Positions 24,047-38,300 of a stretch of 64,000 bases of DNA are shown piece after piece. The stretch is from Bimastos eiseni (taxonomy: Eukaryota; Annelida; Clitellata; Crassiclitellata; Lumbricidae). The stretch is taken from positions 9,205,147-9,269,146 of the forward strand of contig OY365807.1 in assembly GCA_959347315.1 (NCBI GenBank), read 5' to 3'. Under the pieces are notes generated by a model. The model worked only from the letters and a program-made list of their open reading frames with translations. It had not been told where the DNA came from and searched no databases. Numbering within the stretch: position 1 is the stretch's first letter; every line of letters begins with the position of its first letter. Both the position numbers and the translations under genes were made by a program.

Positions 24047-27000
24047 TCAGAAGACCGTCATCAGCTACTTCTGTCCTATGATTTTCTCCCTAAGACCGAA
24101 AAGACATGATTTATAAACTTCTGGTCTCTGCAAAGTAGGCCTATGGTAAAATCCCCTCGAGTAGATGGATGTTCGACGTTTTACAGGGCTTGAGAGAACC
24201 ACGGATTTTATGAGGGAGAGGTTTCAAAATGGATGTGATACATGAGGGAGATCTTGAAGGCGATACGAGCACGGATGGGAAGCCAGTGTGGCTGCTGCAG
24301 TGATGGCGTGATGTCACTGATGTGGTCTCTGGGACTAAAACCTCATAATCTTATTAGCCAAGCAAAAAATAAAATAAGATTCGGTCAATAATATTTTGAT
24401 GTAGTAAACTAGCTTGACTAGCTCTCACTTCTAATTGCGTAGGGTAAGATTTTTCACATCGGATTGTTTATAGCGCGTTTTCAAGAAGTTCAATAAAGTA
24501 ATGCTTACTTACATACTTTGCTTAGACCGTGTCCAAATTTGGAAGTTTCTTATAGAAGAATGCAAGGAATCTATATTATGGGAATCGTTAACCATGAAAA
24601 TATTTGTACTTCCGTTTCTCATTTATAAAAAGATGTCGCCCCACCACAAATTATGTTTCTTCTATTAAATATGGTGTTTTGAATCTCAACAGACAATATT
24701 TTTGGTCACAAGCATAGCTATATACTGATTTTATTTCATGGATATAATTAACCGAATGTGTTTATTATGTAAGCATGGTGCCATATTATCGTTACCCCGA
24801 TCATCGCCCAAAACTGGTTGCAACTTTCTATACGAGTTTCCAGTCCTGTGTCCAATGGGTGCGTGTGAAGAATGTTAATTTATGCTTATTTTTACCATCG
24901 GTTTTACAAAACTTCTTGAAATAATCATCGTAAGTCTATTTAAAATTCCCAGAAAGCCGTGGTATATATAATAGTTTATTTTGTCTTAATCCGTTATCAA
25001 TGCTTAATGAGTTGAGCTTGAGTAAGCTGCAAATTAGCATGCCAAGCGTTCCTGTCCACAAACTTTTTATTACTTTTGACCTACATTCTCTTCTTTTTCA
25101 AATAACTTTTGTGCGCTTTCTTTGACCTGCTTCATTCCGTACTGATGACCATCGGGCCTTCTGTTTTAAAACCGAATTTGTCATCGCTATTTCCATTGTC
25201 TACTCCACCGTTATCGTAAATTTAAAACTTCTAAAGCGGCACTTGATAGCCAAGCTTAGGTCACCAGCTTATTAACGACGCTGCGTCGGTTCATAGGCGT
25301 TATCTAAGAGGAGCAAAATATTGCAATCAGAGGTCTTACTTTGTCTTACTTTTTCACATTGTTCTTGGTTTGGTAAATGGTTTGCCTTAAATAGACACAT
25401 ATAATAAATAGACACGCATCCCATGGGGGAACTGTTTAATGTGACGCACTGTGTCGTTTTCGTATTGGCCACAGAAGTACTTTTCTTGTGCATTCTGTGT
25501 GACCAAAGTTTTGGCCACAGATGTACCATGCATTCATAAATGATTCTTTTGTTAATTAACCTGACAATTTGGCTGAATAAAGATAGCTTTGTAGTAGTTT
25601 CAGGATCATTAGATTAGCATTGCCCTCCTTCTTTATCTAAGCTTGGGAGTGTCAGAGTTCCGCCATTATTTTTACTGTGTGTCTCATTTGTACCGACCAA
25701 TAACAGCATGCATGTCATTTCAATCTACAGACGGACAAAAGATGATAAATATTTAATGCAAATTAAAAACCCATATTGTAAAAGTTTGCCCAAAAGGGTA
25801 GCCCAAAGGAGGCCAAAGTCTGGTTACCAGAGGATCGAAGGGTCAGAGTAGCTGTTAAGGTAGCTGTGGGTGTCGCTTAGGTAGAGAACTGGTAGGTGAA
25901 GGATTAAATGAGTTTAAGTAGGAATCCTTGAATGGCTGAGATCTCAGTTTTGAGTGAAAAGCCCAAAGGTCATGACTACCGTCAGTCTCATTTTAGCTCA
26001 ACCAGGAATTATCATCAACTCATCAAAGAAATTCAAATGCCTGAGCTGTCATCAGGACACCCAACCAGAACTCCTAGCTTTGAACTGCACTGTATAAAGA
26101 TCACAGAATGTATTCATTTCTCAAGACTACAAATCACTAGGATACTCCCAATTTACTTATCTTTGTAATCACTTTGCTATTCAATTCACATAGTTTTCTC
26201 AAAAATCCTCTTACGTTTCTTGTGGTATTCTCTAATTTGTAGTCAATATTAAGATTTCTTATCAGTTAGTTTCAACACTGCACCTGTACTTCAGGCCCTA
26301 GGTCTATCACAACTCTGGCTTTTATTCAGTAGTAGTTGCAGTTTATTGACACTATGATGACATAGATCATCAACATTGCCTTACTCTTTTGTCCAAGCTA
26401 GTCACTGGCACTGCCAGAGTGCAAGCCGTGACAGATTTCTTTGTATTCAGAACTGAAATCTCGATTTATTTTAATGAAATGGTGTCATGGCATATATAAT
26501 CATGTAAGATTTCGAATTTCATACCCTCAAAGCACGATTCGATTAATTAGGTGATTGAATCCTGCTTAGTCTGCTGTAAACATTGAATCTGCAGTAAATT
26601 ATAACCTGCTTGAAATTTTGCCAGCTTAAACCAAACCAAGGTGCAATAGCGTTAACGGTTAGCAAGCGACCAATAATGTAATATTGATACTAACGTTTCG
26701 CGAAAGAGTAACAGATCCAGGCTTTCTAAGTTTTCATCGCAAGCTGTTCTCACATTTGTTCTGATTAGTGCATCCTGAAGTTTCAGAGTAAGATCATGTG
26801 TGTATGTGTGATGAGATATATTTGATCATGTGACATGATAAGCAGTTATGAATAATTAATTAGGTGATTGCATCATGCTCTCAGCGACGACCATTCCGAG
26901 CATATGAAAGACTCTGGCACAAGTAGAAAAGTACATGCTTTTTACTTAGAAAGAAACTGCATGGGAACTATTATTTTATGTGAATACAGAAATTCATCCC

Positions 27001-28440
27001 ATCATTTCTAGAACTTAGCTATATAGCGATTATATACTGGTGATACATAATCAGAAATGTCTGCAGTTCAAACCCAATCTTGACTTCTGGTTATTTCAGG
27101 AACTAATGTTGATATATATAAGTGTTTAGGTAACTAACTAAAATCACCAAATGCTTTTGTATTGTGTCGATTTCAAATCGGGCCAGCATCAGCTGGCCTC
27201 TTAACGGTCTCTATTTCAACAGTGCTTTGAAGAGGTTGTAACAAGGCCTTATTTGCCTAAATATACATGGGCTTATGTGCATACATACTCAGAGTAAACC
27301 AATTGTGCTGTAAACTAATTAAAGAATATGACCAAGTGGTGGCCAGGTTACTTTGGTTTATTAGGATGTTATTGGCTGTCGTTTCCTGCTTGCTAAAATA
27401 GACTGCATTGTGTTTGCAATGGTTATGACGAAGGTGTGCCTCTACTGAGTAGACTGCTTTCAAGAGGGTAGTGTGTGTCGATTCCTCTGTCTTACTAGCA
27501 ATTGAACTGTTGAACTGATGATCTTTTTACTCTTTTTGGCCTATCTGTCTGAAATATGTTGCAGAATTATGTAGGATTTCTTAACATTTGAAAGTGTGTT
27601 CTTCTACATTGAGGTTGCGTAGAGATCTAAAATGTCTGACCCTTCTTGAACTGTCTTTTCATCGAGTAGGTTGGCTTGTAATCAAAAACATTTTAATCTT
27701 CTTGAACTGGCTTTTCCGGGAAGTCTAACAGTTCTGTCATGTAACAACATATTATATAGAGTTATTGACGATGTTGCAGCCCTATAACGACCTGTCAGAA
27801 GGGTTGCAAAATTTAATGGAATGTATAAAAATGCTGCTTCACCCTTTTATCCAGTTGAAGTTGAATAATAGTTGCCTTCTCTGTTAGAACCTCAGCAGAA
27901 CCTTTACACTTTAGTAGTTAATCCTGAATGTTCTCCAAAGCAGAAGATAATGACTGAGAAGTCCCAGAGCCAACACTTGTGAAGGCCTATATCAGAACAA
28001 ATGGGTCAGCTTGTAAATTTGTATTGCAAGAGAGGGTTCATCCATGAAATCCCACCCAAATGTCTGCACGGGTAGACAGGACACTGGGAGACATACTTAT
28101 AATTTCCTGAGGAACAAGGGTCATGCAGGCCTGGACTTTGGAGGCAGACTATCGCCCTCTGAACTTGGGTTAGACATAGCCTGGAGAGTAGAGATGAGAT
28201 GATGCTGTAATTTCCCCTCGTCAGAGCTGTAATTATGCATAATAATTGTCCTCCTCTCTTCTGGCCAGTTGGCTGCTGTTGCCTGGACCGTTGATGACTG
28301 ATTCAATTAGCTCATTGATGACTAATTCCATTAGCTGGCTGTCTGTCAGTGACAAATGATCTGTACCTGTGTTTGCTTTGTGGCTTGTTGTTGCTGCATC
28401 CTCATCAGAGGATCCATTAGCAGGATGTTAAATGCAGATA
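24047..28440. other. Gene-free spacer between bestrophin and PINCH genes
   Basis: I found no exon with convincing borders and protein similarity on either strand. The block GCGATTATATACTGGTG near 27022 recurs near 29706 and looks like part of a dispersed repeat. Nothing else stands out. Confidence 0.5.
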
Positions 28441-28505
28441 TGAAGCTGTCTAGATCACGGATGTAAGTCAGTATATGTGAGATATAATGACTGTAAGCCA
28501 CAAGA

Positions 28506-29377
28506 ATGGACTACGAAGATCTTGACAGCGTTTTTGACATAGGAAAAGTCAGTCAGGAACAGTCGGAGAGAACGCTGGGATATAATAAATATCACACTGC
28601 TGCTGCCTTTAATGTTCAGGGACTTAAGCCCTATGAGACACAACACAGCGTGGATGTGAGGAAAGAGTATTCAGATCGAGAGGTCAGAACAACCCCTCGT
28701 TCCGATGTTGTGAGTGTTGTGTATGCTAGAGTCAATCGTGTCAACAGGAATGGCTTGAGTTCAAGCTCACAGCAAACGGACGAAAGTAACCAATTTCCGT
28801 ATAGCCAAGGTAATAGAAATCTTGGTTATGATGTGCAGAGAGAGGGCGACAAATGGCAGGACGACGAAGCCAAAGCTTTGTATTCGACTGTGCAACGGAG
28901 GTTGGATAAACCGGTTGGATATTCCGGTTATGGTGTGTATGATGCTGGTGTCGGGGATGCAGCCAATAATTCGTGTGGGTATCTAGAGCATGGCTATGCG
29001 AATTGCGAAACAAACATCGACAGAAATGGAATCTACTCTTTCATTCGTGCATCAAGCACAGATGATGGAGTCCACTCAACAGTCAATGATCCAGGTCTTG
29101 GGAGATATTACTCGAGAAATGATCGGGGCATTTATGAGTTCGAGCAACCTGTTGTGACTCCTCGATCAGGCGATGTGGGTTATTGCGAATTTCGGGAACT
29201 GCAAGCTGAATCTAACCGTGGAGATTTGGGTTATGGAAGTCGACCATTAGACACTTTCGATCGCAATATTTACAGTTTCATTCGATCAGATAGTGTTGTA
29301 GGAAATGAGCACCTTGCTAACTCACATGGAAATGGTGATGCGTTTCTGGGAGGAGATGTCTTGCAAATTGCAGTCGG
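28506..29377 (+). CDS. Tyrosine-rich N-terminal exon of the PINCH gene
   Basis: ATG at 28506 (context AAGAATGG) follows an in-frame TAA at 28494. The exon runs open to a donor GTAGTT at 29378, leaving two bases (GG) that the next exon completes with A, so it splices in frame onto LIM1. It encodes 290 hydrophilic residues with no recognised domain. They are rich in Tyr, Gly, Ser, Asn and Asp, with recurring hydrophobic-Tyr-x-x-hydrophobic sites: VYARV, LYSTV, IYSFI (twice) and IYEFE. Two segments, [10 protein letters not shown] and DRNIYSFIR, are clear internal repeats about 75 residues apart. It may be disordered. Known vertebrate PINCH isoforms lack such a region as far as I know. Confidence 0.75.
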
Positions 29378-32300
29378 GTAGTTATTCATTTCATTATTGA
29401 GAATCCTGCATGTTTAGGGCAGTTTGAATGGTAGAGCAATAGCCTTGCAATGTGAGTGTGAGGACTGAAGCATGATGTAGGTAGGGCCACACCAAGGACG
29501 TACTTACCCTTCCATATGATGCCTACCAACACTGTACTCTTTGTATTTTTTAGTATTAGAATAGTATTACCTTATGATAAGTTATGAGGTGTAACCTGCC
29601 TTGGTTGAATGCTTGTCTTGTATTCTCTTGCCACTGACTCCACTGTGTGCAGATTTCACACAAGTCCTATATACACAGTTGCTTGGCTCCATCACCATAA
29701 CTGCTTAGCGATTATATACTGGTGCTATATAAATGCAGACTTAGAATAATTGCTGCTTTTGCGTGTGCCTAGAGATTCGCTGAGGGACATGTCTCTTACC
29801 GGAGCTCTGTGCACCCGATGTCAGCAGGGTTTCAGCAAAGATGAGGAGATCGTCAACTCCAGTGGACAGATATGGCACACAAAATGCTTTGTGTAGGTTA
29901 CTGAAAAGTTTACGCTTCAGTCTAAGATACGATTACGGTAAAGGCAAAAAATAATTGAACACTGCTCCTATGTACACTTACTGTTACACTTGCACTTACT
30001 GTTAGCTTACCCACGATGCTGAACAGTTATGGGCTCAAGGTGCCTCAAATTCACTTCCTTCAGAAAGATGCTTGATACTCATTATTCGCCCTTGGCTTTC
30101 AAGTGCTTTGGTATCTAACTGTATCTTCTCCTGGTGGCTGACTACATCTCACATTTTGAGGTAACCACGCAGAGTGTTTGAGTTCAAACTTTTATTAATA
30201 ATTTATTATGTTGGTGCTGATGTAGAAACTTCTCTGTTGAAAGGTAAGGTAAAGGCATTGAGGTTCGGTTTTAAGGCTGCTGTAACCTTATTATTCAACC
30301 TCATAACGCTGGTTTCTAATATCACAACCTGACTCCAAATCATGATTCAGCTTTATAACCAGCCTCATGATCCAACTATAACCACACTAATAATCAAACC
30401 TTATTACTCAACCCTATATGCTAGCCTCACAACCAAATGTAAACCAAACCTAGCTGCCTAACACAGCCTTATTACTCAGATATCTTGTTACAGCTCACAT
30501 TCTGAAGCTGAACGAAGTGACAGAATATCAGAATTCATCTTGTGTTGATGTGCATTTTTTGTCAAGAGGATAAAATATCCTATGAGTGCATGGATATTAC
30601 TTTGCTTATGGCTTGTTGTGAAAGTTCGGAGGTTTGTGGTTTGAATGGACTTTGTAATGGATATTGCAGCTTAACTAGTTGTTCATCATGTGGGTTCGTG
30701 TTCTAGACAGCAGAGTTTAATAAACAGGATGATACTGTGTGTTGCAGTTTCCTCGTGAAATTCTTAATTTCCGTTTGATTTTACCATGCTAAAGTTAAAC
30801 TGTGTCCACTTGTGTGTGCTTTTCATGATTATTGGCAGACTGCTCTATACCCAAAAACGTATATGAGGTAATAATTGTTTAAGTAACATTTTATAATTAT
30901 CTAACGGCAACCTTAAACACGAAACCTAACCCTAATCTCACATACTTGTTCGTCACCAGGCAAAGAAATTTTATACTGGTGGCAGCCGATGAGGAATCGT
31001 ATGTATCATGATGGGTGGAAACAGATGTCCTGTAAGTGCGTGTGTGTGTTTGTATGATAACGATGACTCATTGATTGTCGTGTGTTGCAGATGTCACTGT
31101 TATTGATGATAAGATATTTGCCTTAATGAGTTCTGAATTTTTTTGTAGGAGCCATTTTGCTCGATTGTATGAATGCTCAATAATATTGTTCTTTTCTTTT
31201 AAGGTGTGCCCAGTGTTTCCAGCAGTTCCCCGAAGGAATCTTTTATGAGGTTTGTATCCTGGGCTCCAACTAGACGCTTATCAGATGCATTCATTCATTC
31301 TTAGAATTTATATAGCACCTTCAAGGTGCCTATGGGGTCGTCCATAAAGGACGTCTGCAACTAGGGGAAGGAGGATAGAGGAAATGCAGACAGGGGAGGA
31401 GAGTCATGAACTGTGTGGTCATCCACATGTGATCATGCTAAATTGTCACCAAATTCACGTCATTATGGGTGTTACGTCATAAACGTCACAGTTAATTGTT
31501 TATTAATATTTAGCTTTAGGTTATACGTCACGTCTGAGAGAATGATATGCGAAGCTTAGATGCAGATAACTTTGAGATAAGCATTTATTAAATTTCATTT
31601 TTTTATATAGCTTTTTTCAATTTCATTCTTTGTCAATAAATGTCTATAGCGATTCAGTGAAATAATAACAATGTACATATCGTAGTAGAGCTAAGTCATT
31701 AGTGAATTATCAGCAGTTGCAATGGTGGCTGATACATGCGTGATGCGGATGTCCACAAAGGGGAGGGTAGGTCAGTGGAATGCAAACAAGGGGGTAAAAA
31801 GGTAGGGTTTATAGACGATCCCTGTTCAGTAGTGTTCCCAACAATGACTAAAAAAATAAAGGGTTTCTAATGACTTATAAAATCGTTCCAGATGGCGGTC
31901 TTCAACTGAGAATTTTCAGCATTGCCTAATATTAGGAGATCAACTGATTTACAATAGTAATTTTTAATGTAATTTCAAGAAGGAGACTTAAATGGCAACA
32001 TACACAGAAGTATGTACAAACATACAATGCATGTAAGATGTTTATGCATACGTGCTTTATAATATTGTATACAACATGTCATTTTGCGAATAGTGATACT
32101 TTTCATCAGCACTTAACAATTGTTCTGTTTCAGTGAAACTGGGGTAGGAGCAACACAGTAAACATCCTGAAGGGATATCATATAAATATCAATGCTTTAA
32201 TTGATTTAACACTTACAAACATGAATACATACCTTTTCTTGTATCCTTGCGTGCATGAGGTATATATAGTTAAAGTGGGTCTTGTAACGGCACAGACTTG

Positions 32301-35300
32301 GGCACCCGTTTTAATCCTTAGCCCACTAGATCAGATACCAAATTCTCTAATTATCAGCTACTGGTTGCTGGTGCAAGGTTATCTGAGGTTAACACTCCAC
32401 ACTGTCTACATCCTGATGATGGGAAAATTATACATATGCTTATGCAGATTATGCAAATAATATGTATCCGTATAATTAACTGAAATTATTGTCAATAATA
32501 TCAGGGTCTGGATATTGGACGTCAGACGCAGTGATAAATGTAGTACATTTTTTAGGAAGGGACCAGGAATTAAGATCATTAGGGCATTTACTAAGGATGA
32601 ACCGATACTCTGTTCGGAAACTCGGCTCGGTCGAGTTTCGTAATACTCGGCAAAACTCGGACTCGGTACAAACATTGGGTCTGAGTTAATCTTTCCAATT
32701 TTCTGTTTTGAAAAAAAAATCAGATTTTTTGATTTATATAGCAGCAATCGACCTAAGTAAAAACACAAATATTATTATTTGTGTCTACAAAACTACAATA
32801 GACTTAACTAGTATCACAAATACTGCTAACAAGTTACTACTTCCTATAGAAAAGTAAGGCAAAGCTAAAAATGTATAAAAGTTGTGCAAACTACCAATCT
32901 AAAAATCAAGAGAATGCGACTCTTTAAAATATTAGAACCTCGGACTCGACAAAATTCAAATCATAAAACTCAGACTCTGCAAGAAATTCAAACTCGGTTC
33001 TTCCATAGTACAGACATGAGATCTAAGATTGCCAGGGTGTGAGTCAAAATGGCCACTCAGAACAAGTGCCTTTAGAATGTGTTGGGAAAGGCCATGCATA
33101 TTTCTGTGCTGGTCAACATGGTTCTTATATCTGTTCTTTCTTTCAGTTTGAGGGCCGTAAATACTGTGAGCATGACTTCAATGTTCTCTTTGCGCCGTGC
33201 TGTGGACAGTGCAGTAAGTCAGTTAATTACTAATTTTGCAAAACTGAAACAATAAGGCACCCTTGTGTTAGTCATGGTCTTAGTATTAATTGGATTGTTT
33301 TGTTAGGTAATTATCTGGACAGTGATGTCGTGTGCTGTAAGTACTGCACAAGACGTAAGGTCGTTGAGAACAAAACGTTTATCAGTAAACAAGCAGTGCA
33401 CAGGTGGTGCCGTTTAGCAAAATGTCACCAGTGCCAGGCTCCCACAGACACAGAGCGGAACCCACAGAGTTCGTGAAGTGCACTGTGTCGTGGAAAGTGA
33501 AGATTTTAGACCTGGACAACGATAATGAACTGACATAATGAACGGAACTAGACACTGAATTGCAACTACTATGAATGCCAGATGAACTGTTTTGCTATGG
33601 GAGACGTTTTTTATTTTTGCTCAGGCCACATAATTTTTAATCATGTGCACTTTCGTGCTGTTTATGTTACTCTGATTAGTGATGCCAATGAGAAATGATT
33701 CGCCATAGTCAAGTTGACTGGAGATCAAAGTTTTTGATAGTAAAGAAAAAGCACTGTGAGTCATTCGAAATCTGATTCTGCAAATATCCTGTCTGTGAAA
33801 TTGAACAGATCTATATGACTTGAACATGGCCAGAAAAAACGATGTGGATAAAAATACTATGCCTAAAGCATGTGCATGTTCAATATGATAAGCGAGCAGT
33901 TGATCGTATGGAAGCTGATTGTACAAGCACGCATTTAAGACGAAATAGGATTAAGTACCATTTACTGAATGGGAAAAGTCATGTGGACACATGATGGATG
34001 ACCAACATCAAGTCTTGCAATGTGTTTCCTTCTCGACTGACACATACGAGTATCAGATTCCATTGCTTGGTGACGAACAAGCGCATGGGAATAACTTTTC
34101 TTGGGTTGTTATCAATATGAAACACAATCAGTTGGCTGAGACCCACAATCACTGAATTATTAATTCATTGTGTTATTATAATAGTACCTGGTTTGTGTGT
34201 TTGAATAGATCTGTTTAGGTGTGGCGCCCTGTGTGTGAACACCGAGCGTAGATCTGTCGTATAGCTACTTATAGCGCTTTCGAGATGTTCTTATAAGGCC
34301 GTCACCATATTAATGGCCAGATGCATACATGTATTACATTGTATTTATGTATGTATTTATGTATCTATGTATGTAAGTCAAATTTGACTCCCCTTACATT
34401 CACGGAGTACATATCTTACCTGACCCACTCCTGTTACTGAAGCAGCTCAGAGCCATCAGATGATCTGTGTCTCCCTCTGTCTTTAACACCATAGTTCATG
34501 CGTTAGTCTGTTCCCGCTTAGGAGTTGGAAGAACAAAGACATTTCTGTGGAGTAGGACTTGGAGGAGAGGAGTGTAAAGATGAATATATGGAGAATGAAG
34601 ATGAAGATGATTACGAGGAGAAGAAAGTAGCCTTTTGTTCATACATGACAGATGCTCACATTTGACGGATAAGACAGTTCTAATGTTTTTCTATAAATAC
34701 AATGCTGAGGTGGTGTTATGACTCATGTGTGTGTGTGTGATTGTCTGTGTGTTTAGAGGAGTTCATCATCGGTCGGGTGATAAAAGCGATGAACTGCAAC
34801 TGGCATCCGGATTGCTTCGTCTGTCAGTTGTGCACGGCTCCTCTGGCTGACGCTGGCTTCATCAAGAATGCTGGCAGGTGCGTTTCGGAACCACTTATTT
34901 CGTTCTTAGAATCAAGAGGATGATAATGATGATGAGGAGAATCTTTGGTAGAAAAGGAGATGGAAGGGAAGAGCAAAGACATTTATGAGGACTGGGACTT
35001 GGAAGAGAGGAGTCTGATGATGACTATATGGAGAATGAGGATGAAGATGATTACGAGGCAGAAATGATGGAGGAGATTAAGTAACGTGTCAACCTATGCA
35101 GATCATGCCTTTAAGAGGATCTTGAATTGTATCTGTTTTTCCATAGTAATCCAGTGCAGGGTTTCTTGCATATGGTCCGATTCATGAGGGTATTTTCACT
35201 TTCAGAACCTGCTTTTGCTTGAAGTGACCATTAATCGATGTCTAGGTCAATATGAAAAATGGTGCTATATAAATCATTAGATTGTTTTTTTTCTGTCCAA

Positions 35301-38300
35301 TACTTGGCTGCAATGTTGAGGACCAGAGCTGACATGGATTGAACTTTGGCAGCCTTGTTGTTGGTATAGATTGGTATGCGTACAAACATACATGCATACA
35401 CTCACTCATGTTATACGGTTATGCATGGGTTTTGCCTTCAGCCTATGTCAATTTCACTGCTATGTTACATGATATTAAGAGTTGACTTAAGATCGACTTG
35501 CCTGCTTTCATGTGTCAAGGGCTCTGTGTCGTGAATGTAACACAAAGGAGAAGGCTCGTGGTACTGGAAAGTATGTCTGCCACAAGTGCCAGTAAGTACC
35601 ATGGAGATTTGTTTATGATTGCCATGCAGAAATTTGTTTTTTAATTGCTCTATAAAGATTTCTTTGTCATGTTGCACTGCAGAGATTTATTTGTCAAGTT
35701 GCACTGGAGAGATTTAATTTCTGACTGCATTCAGTTGCATTGCAGATCATGTTGCTTGACAGATAGAAAATTTTCAACTAAATTCTCACTCTGTGGGGAG
35801 AGAATTTACCCAGTATCTTATTCTAGGGCAGTAGGAGCCTGTAGATGAGGCTTGTCGTTCTTTTGTTTTCAGTTCAATAATCGAGGAAGGTATGATCAAG
35901 TACAAAGGAGAAGCCTATCATCCATACCACTTCAATTGCACGACTTGCAGGTGAGTGAGTGATGAGTGAATGTTATGTCACATGTGAGAATGCGATTTGG
36001 GGGCTAATTCTAATTTTAAGTCATCTGTAGTTTGTAGCACTTCAGGTGGTGTCCTACTTTCAATCAGTACAATATTCTCAAGAACAGACCTGCTGGTAAA
36101 TTGACCTGCTTTTGGTTTCATTTTGCAAATCAGTTTATGCTTAAAATTATTTTTCAGTGAATAAACGTATAGGATGGGTATTGCATCATATAATTTAGCT
36201 CTACATAAATTGACCATTTACCTTAATGTACATTATTTCAGTTATTTTTAGTTGGTATTTGCGACGAGCTGCATTGGTTTCCCAGTCGCTTTTAGTGCAC
36301 TGTCGTCATTTAAAGTCTAAGCAGCACTGCTGAGAGGTTATTTTATAGCTCCATTGTATGTTGTAGCACATATGTGCATACATACATGCATACACTCATG
36401 CTTGCATATAAACATACATGCAAACATACATTTTTGTCATTTTTTTGTGATGATCAAAATTAAAATATGTTAAACTGAAACCTAATTAGGATATGAATTT
36501 GTTCTGTATATGAAGTTTTATAAACCAATTAAGTTTTGACTGATGTACCCTATTCTGAGCTTCCTGTTTTGTTTAGCAAACAAGCAACTAATTCTGTGAT
36601 TGTTTGTTTCTATGTTAAGCGTTGAACTGAATGCGGATGCCAGAGAGAAGGGTGGAGAGCTGTACTGCCTTCGTTGCCATGACAAAATGGGAATACCCAT
36701 CTGTGGAGCCTGCAGGTAACTTGACCTCAACGCTGCCATCATGTGACACATAATATGTTTATGTGTGTATAATTATAATTAGTTACTGCAAGGCATCAAT
36801 CGATGGCACACCCCACAACCAAGCCTTTATCAGGACAATATCTAGGTGATCAGTAACTAAGTGTGTGTGTATCTAGTATAATCTAGACACTTAATACATG
36901 GCACATTTTGAGGATCTCATAAATGTGCTACTTGCACTGGCTTAATAAGGCATTAAAGTTCATTTAGAATTAAAGGTCTGTAAGCAGGTAGTGTTCAGAT
37001 GACTGAATTAGTTGCCATGTGTTATTATAGTATGAATTCTTGTATAGCGATGTTGGAGGCTTGTATGACATATTGTACTTAATCATCATATCCATCATAT
37101 GGAATTGAAACTGTCTGTCATGTCATGTAGTTGTCAAGGAAAAGTTGTTCGATGGCAGTTGTCTTTATATCCTCTTTTATTGATCTTGAATTGAGAATGT
37201 TTGTCACGGACGGACCGTCCGTTGGACATCCAGGAATATAATCAGTCTTGTTCAACTCTTTTTCAGGTGTGCTCCCGTTGACCTGCAGAGCTGAAATTTT
37301 GCACACTTTTCAGGCTTGCCTGACAATACAATGTATTAATTCTTTACGGACATAACTCAACAATTGAGAAAAAAATGACTCAAAAGTGGAGAAAAAATTA
37401 CCAAAATGCAAAAAATTCAATATCGTTTAACCACTCAAACGAGTCCTCCTTGATGAGCTCCACTCCTGCAAGTTTACATCATCAATGATATGTAATCAAA
37501 AATCTCAAAAGGAAATGGAACGATTGCACCATCTACCAGATAAACTGAATAGAACTGATTATATTCCTAGATCATTATGATGATTTACTGTTTCATTACA
37601 TTCTTTGTGTTGCTAATCATCATATCTTGAAGCTTCACTGGTTTGTGTTTGACGCAGGCGTCCAATTGAAGAACGAGTTGTGTATGCTCTTGGCAAGTCC
37701 TATCATGTCGAGGTATCTTATTAGAAATCAATCTAATTAGTTAGTGTCTTTGTGTCAATTAGTAGTGTTTCTAGCGTGTTGACACAGATCCTGGAAGGTC
37801 ATGTGGCTAGACTTTATGGCCTGGAAATTAGATATTTCCCAAAATAAGTCTGGAAAGTCATGGAATTTGAAAATAGGTTGGTTATGGAAAATCATTAATA
37901 GACATTTAAAATCATATATTTTTATTTTGATAAGTATTACATTGATAAAACAATGAGAAGGTAGGTCCTATTTTGTGTAAGATGAGTTTTAAAAGTCATG
38001 GAAATAGGTTGTGAAGAGTCAATGATTTTCGTTTTATTAACCTTGTGGCAATCGTGTGAGGTGTTAGATGATAAGAATGTGCCACTTGCAAATAGCACAT
38101 CAGAGTAACATTTAAGAATATCACTTTGGAATAGCATTGCATAGTTGCACTCTTTAGAAGCATCATATAAATGTCAAATATACCATGCACATCTTGCACG
38201 TATAAAGAAACATAACTTGATGCTCTCTCTTTGTTAGGTATTTATATAGCCCAGCTTTATGTCCTTTATAAATGTAAATATCTAACTACATTTCGTTACA

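Noticed and set aside
32590..33010. 8-bp target duplication around the ACTCGG element
   Set aside because: Flanks do not match over 8 bases at any reasonable boundary; only TA is shared, which may be chance, so no hAT assignment is made.
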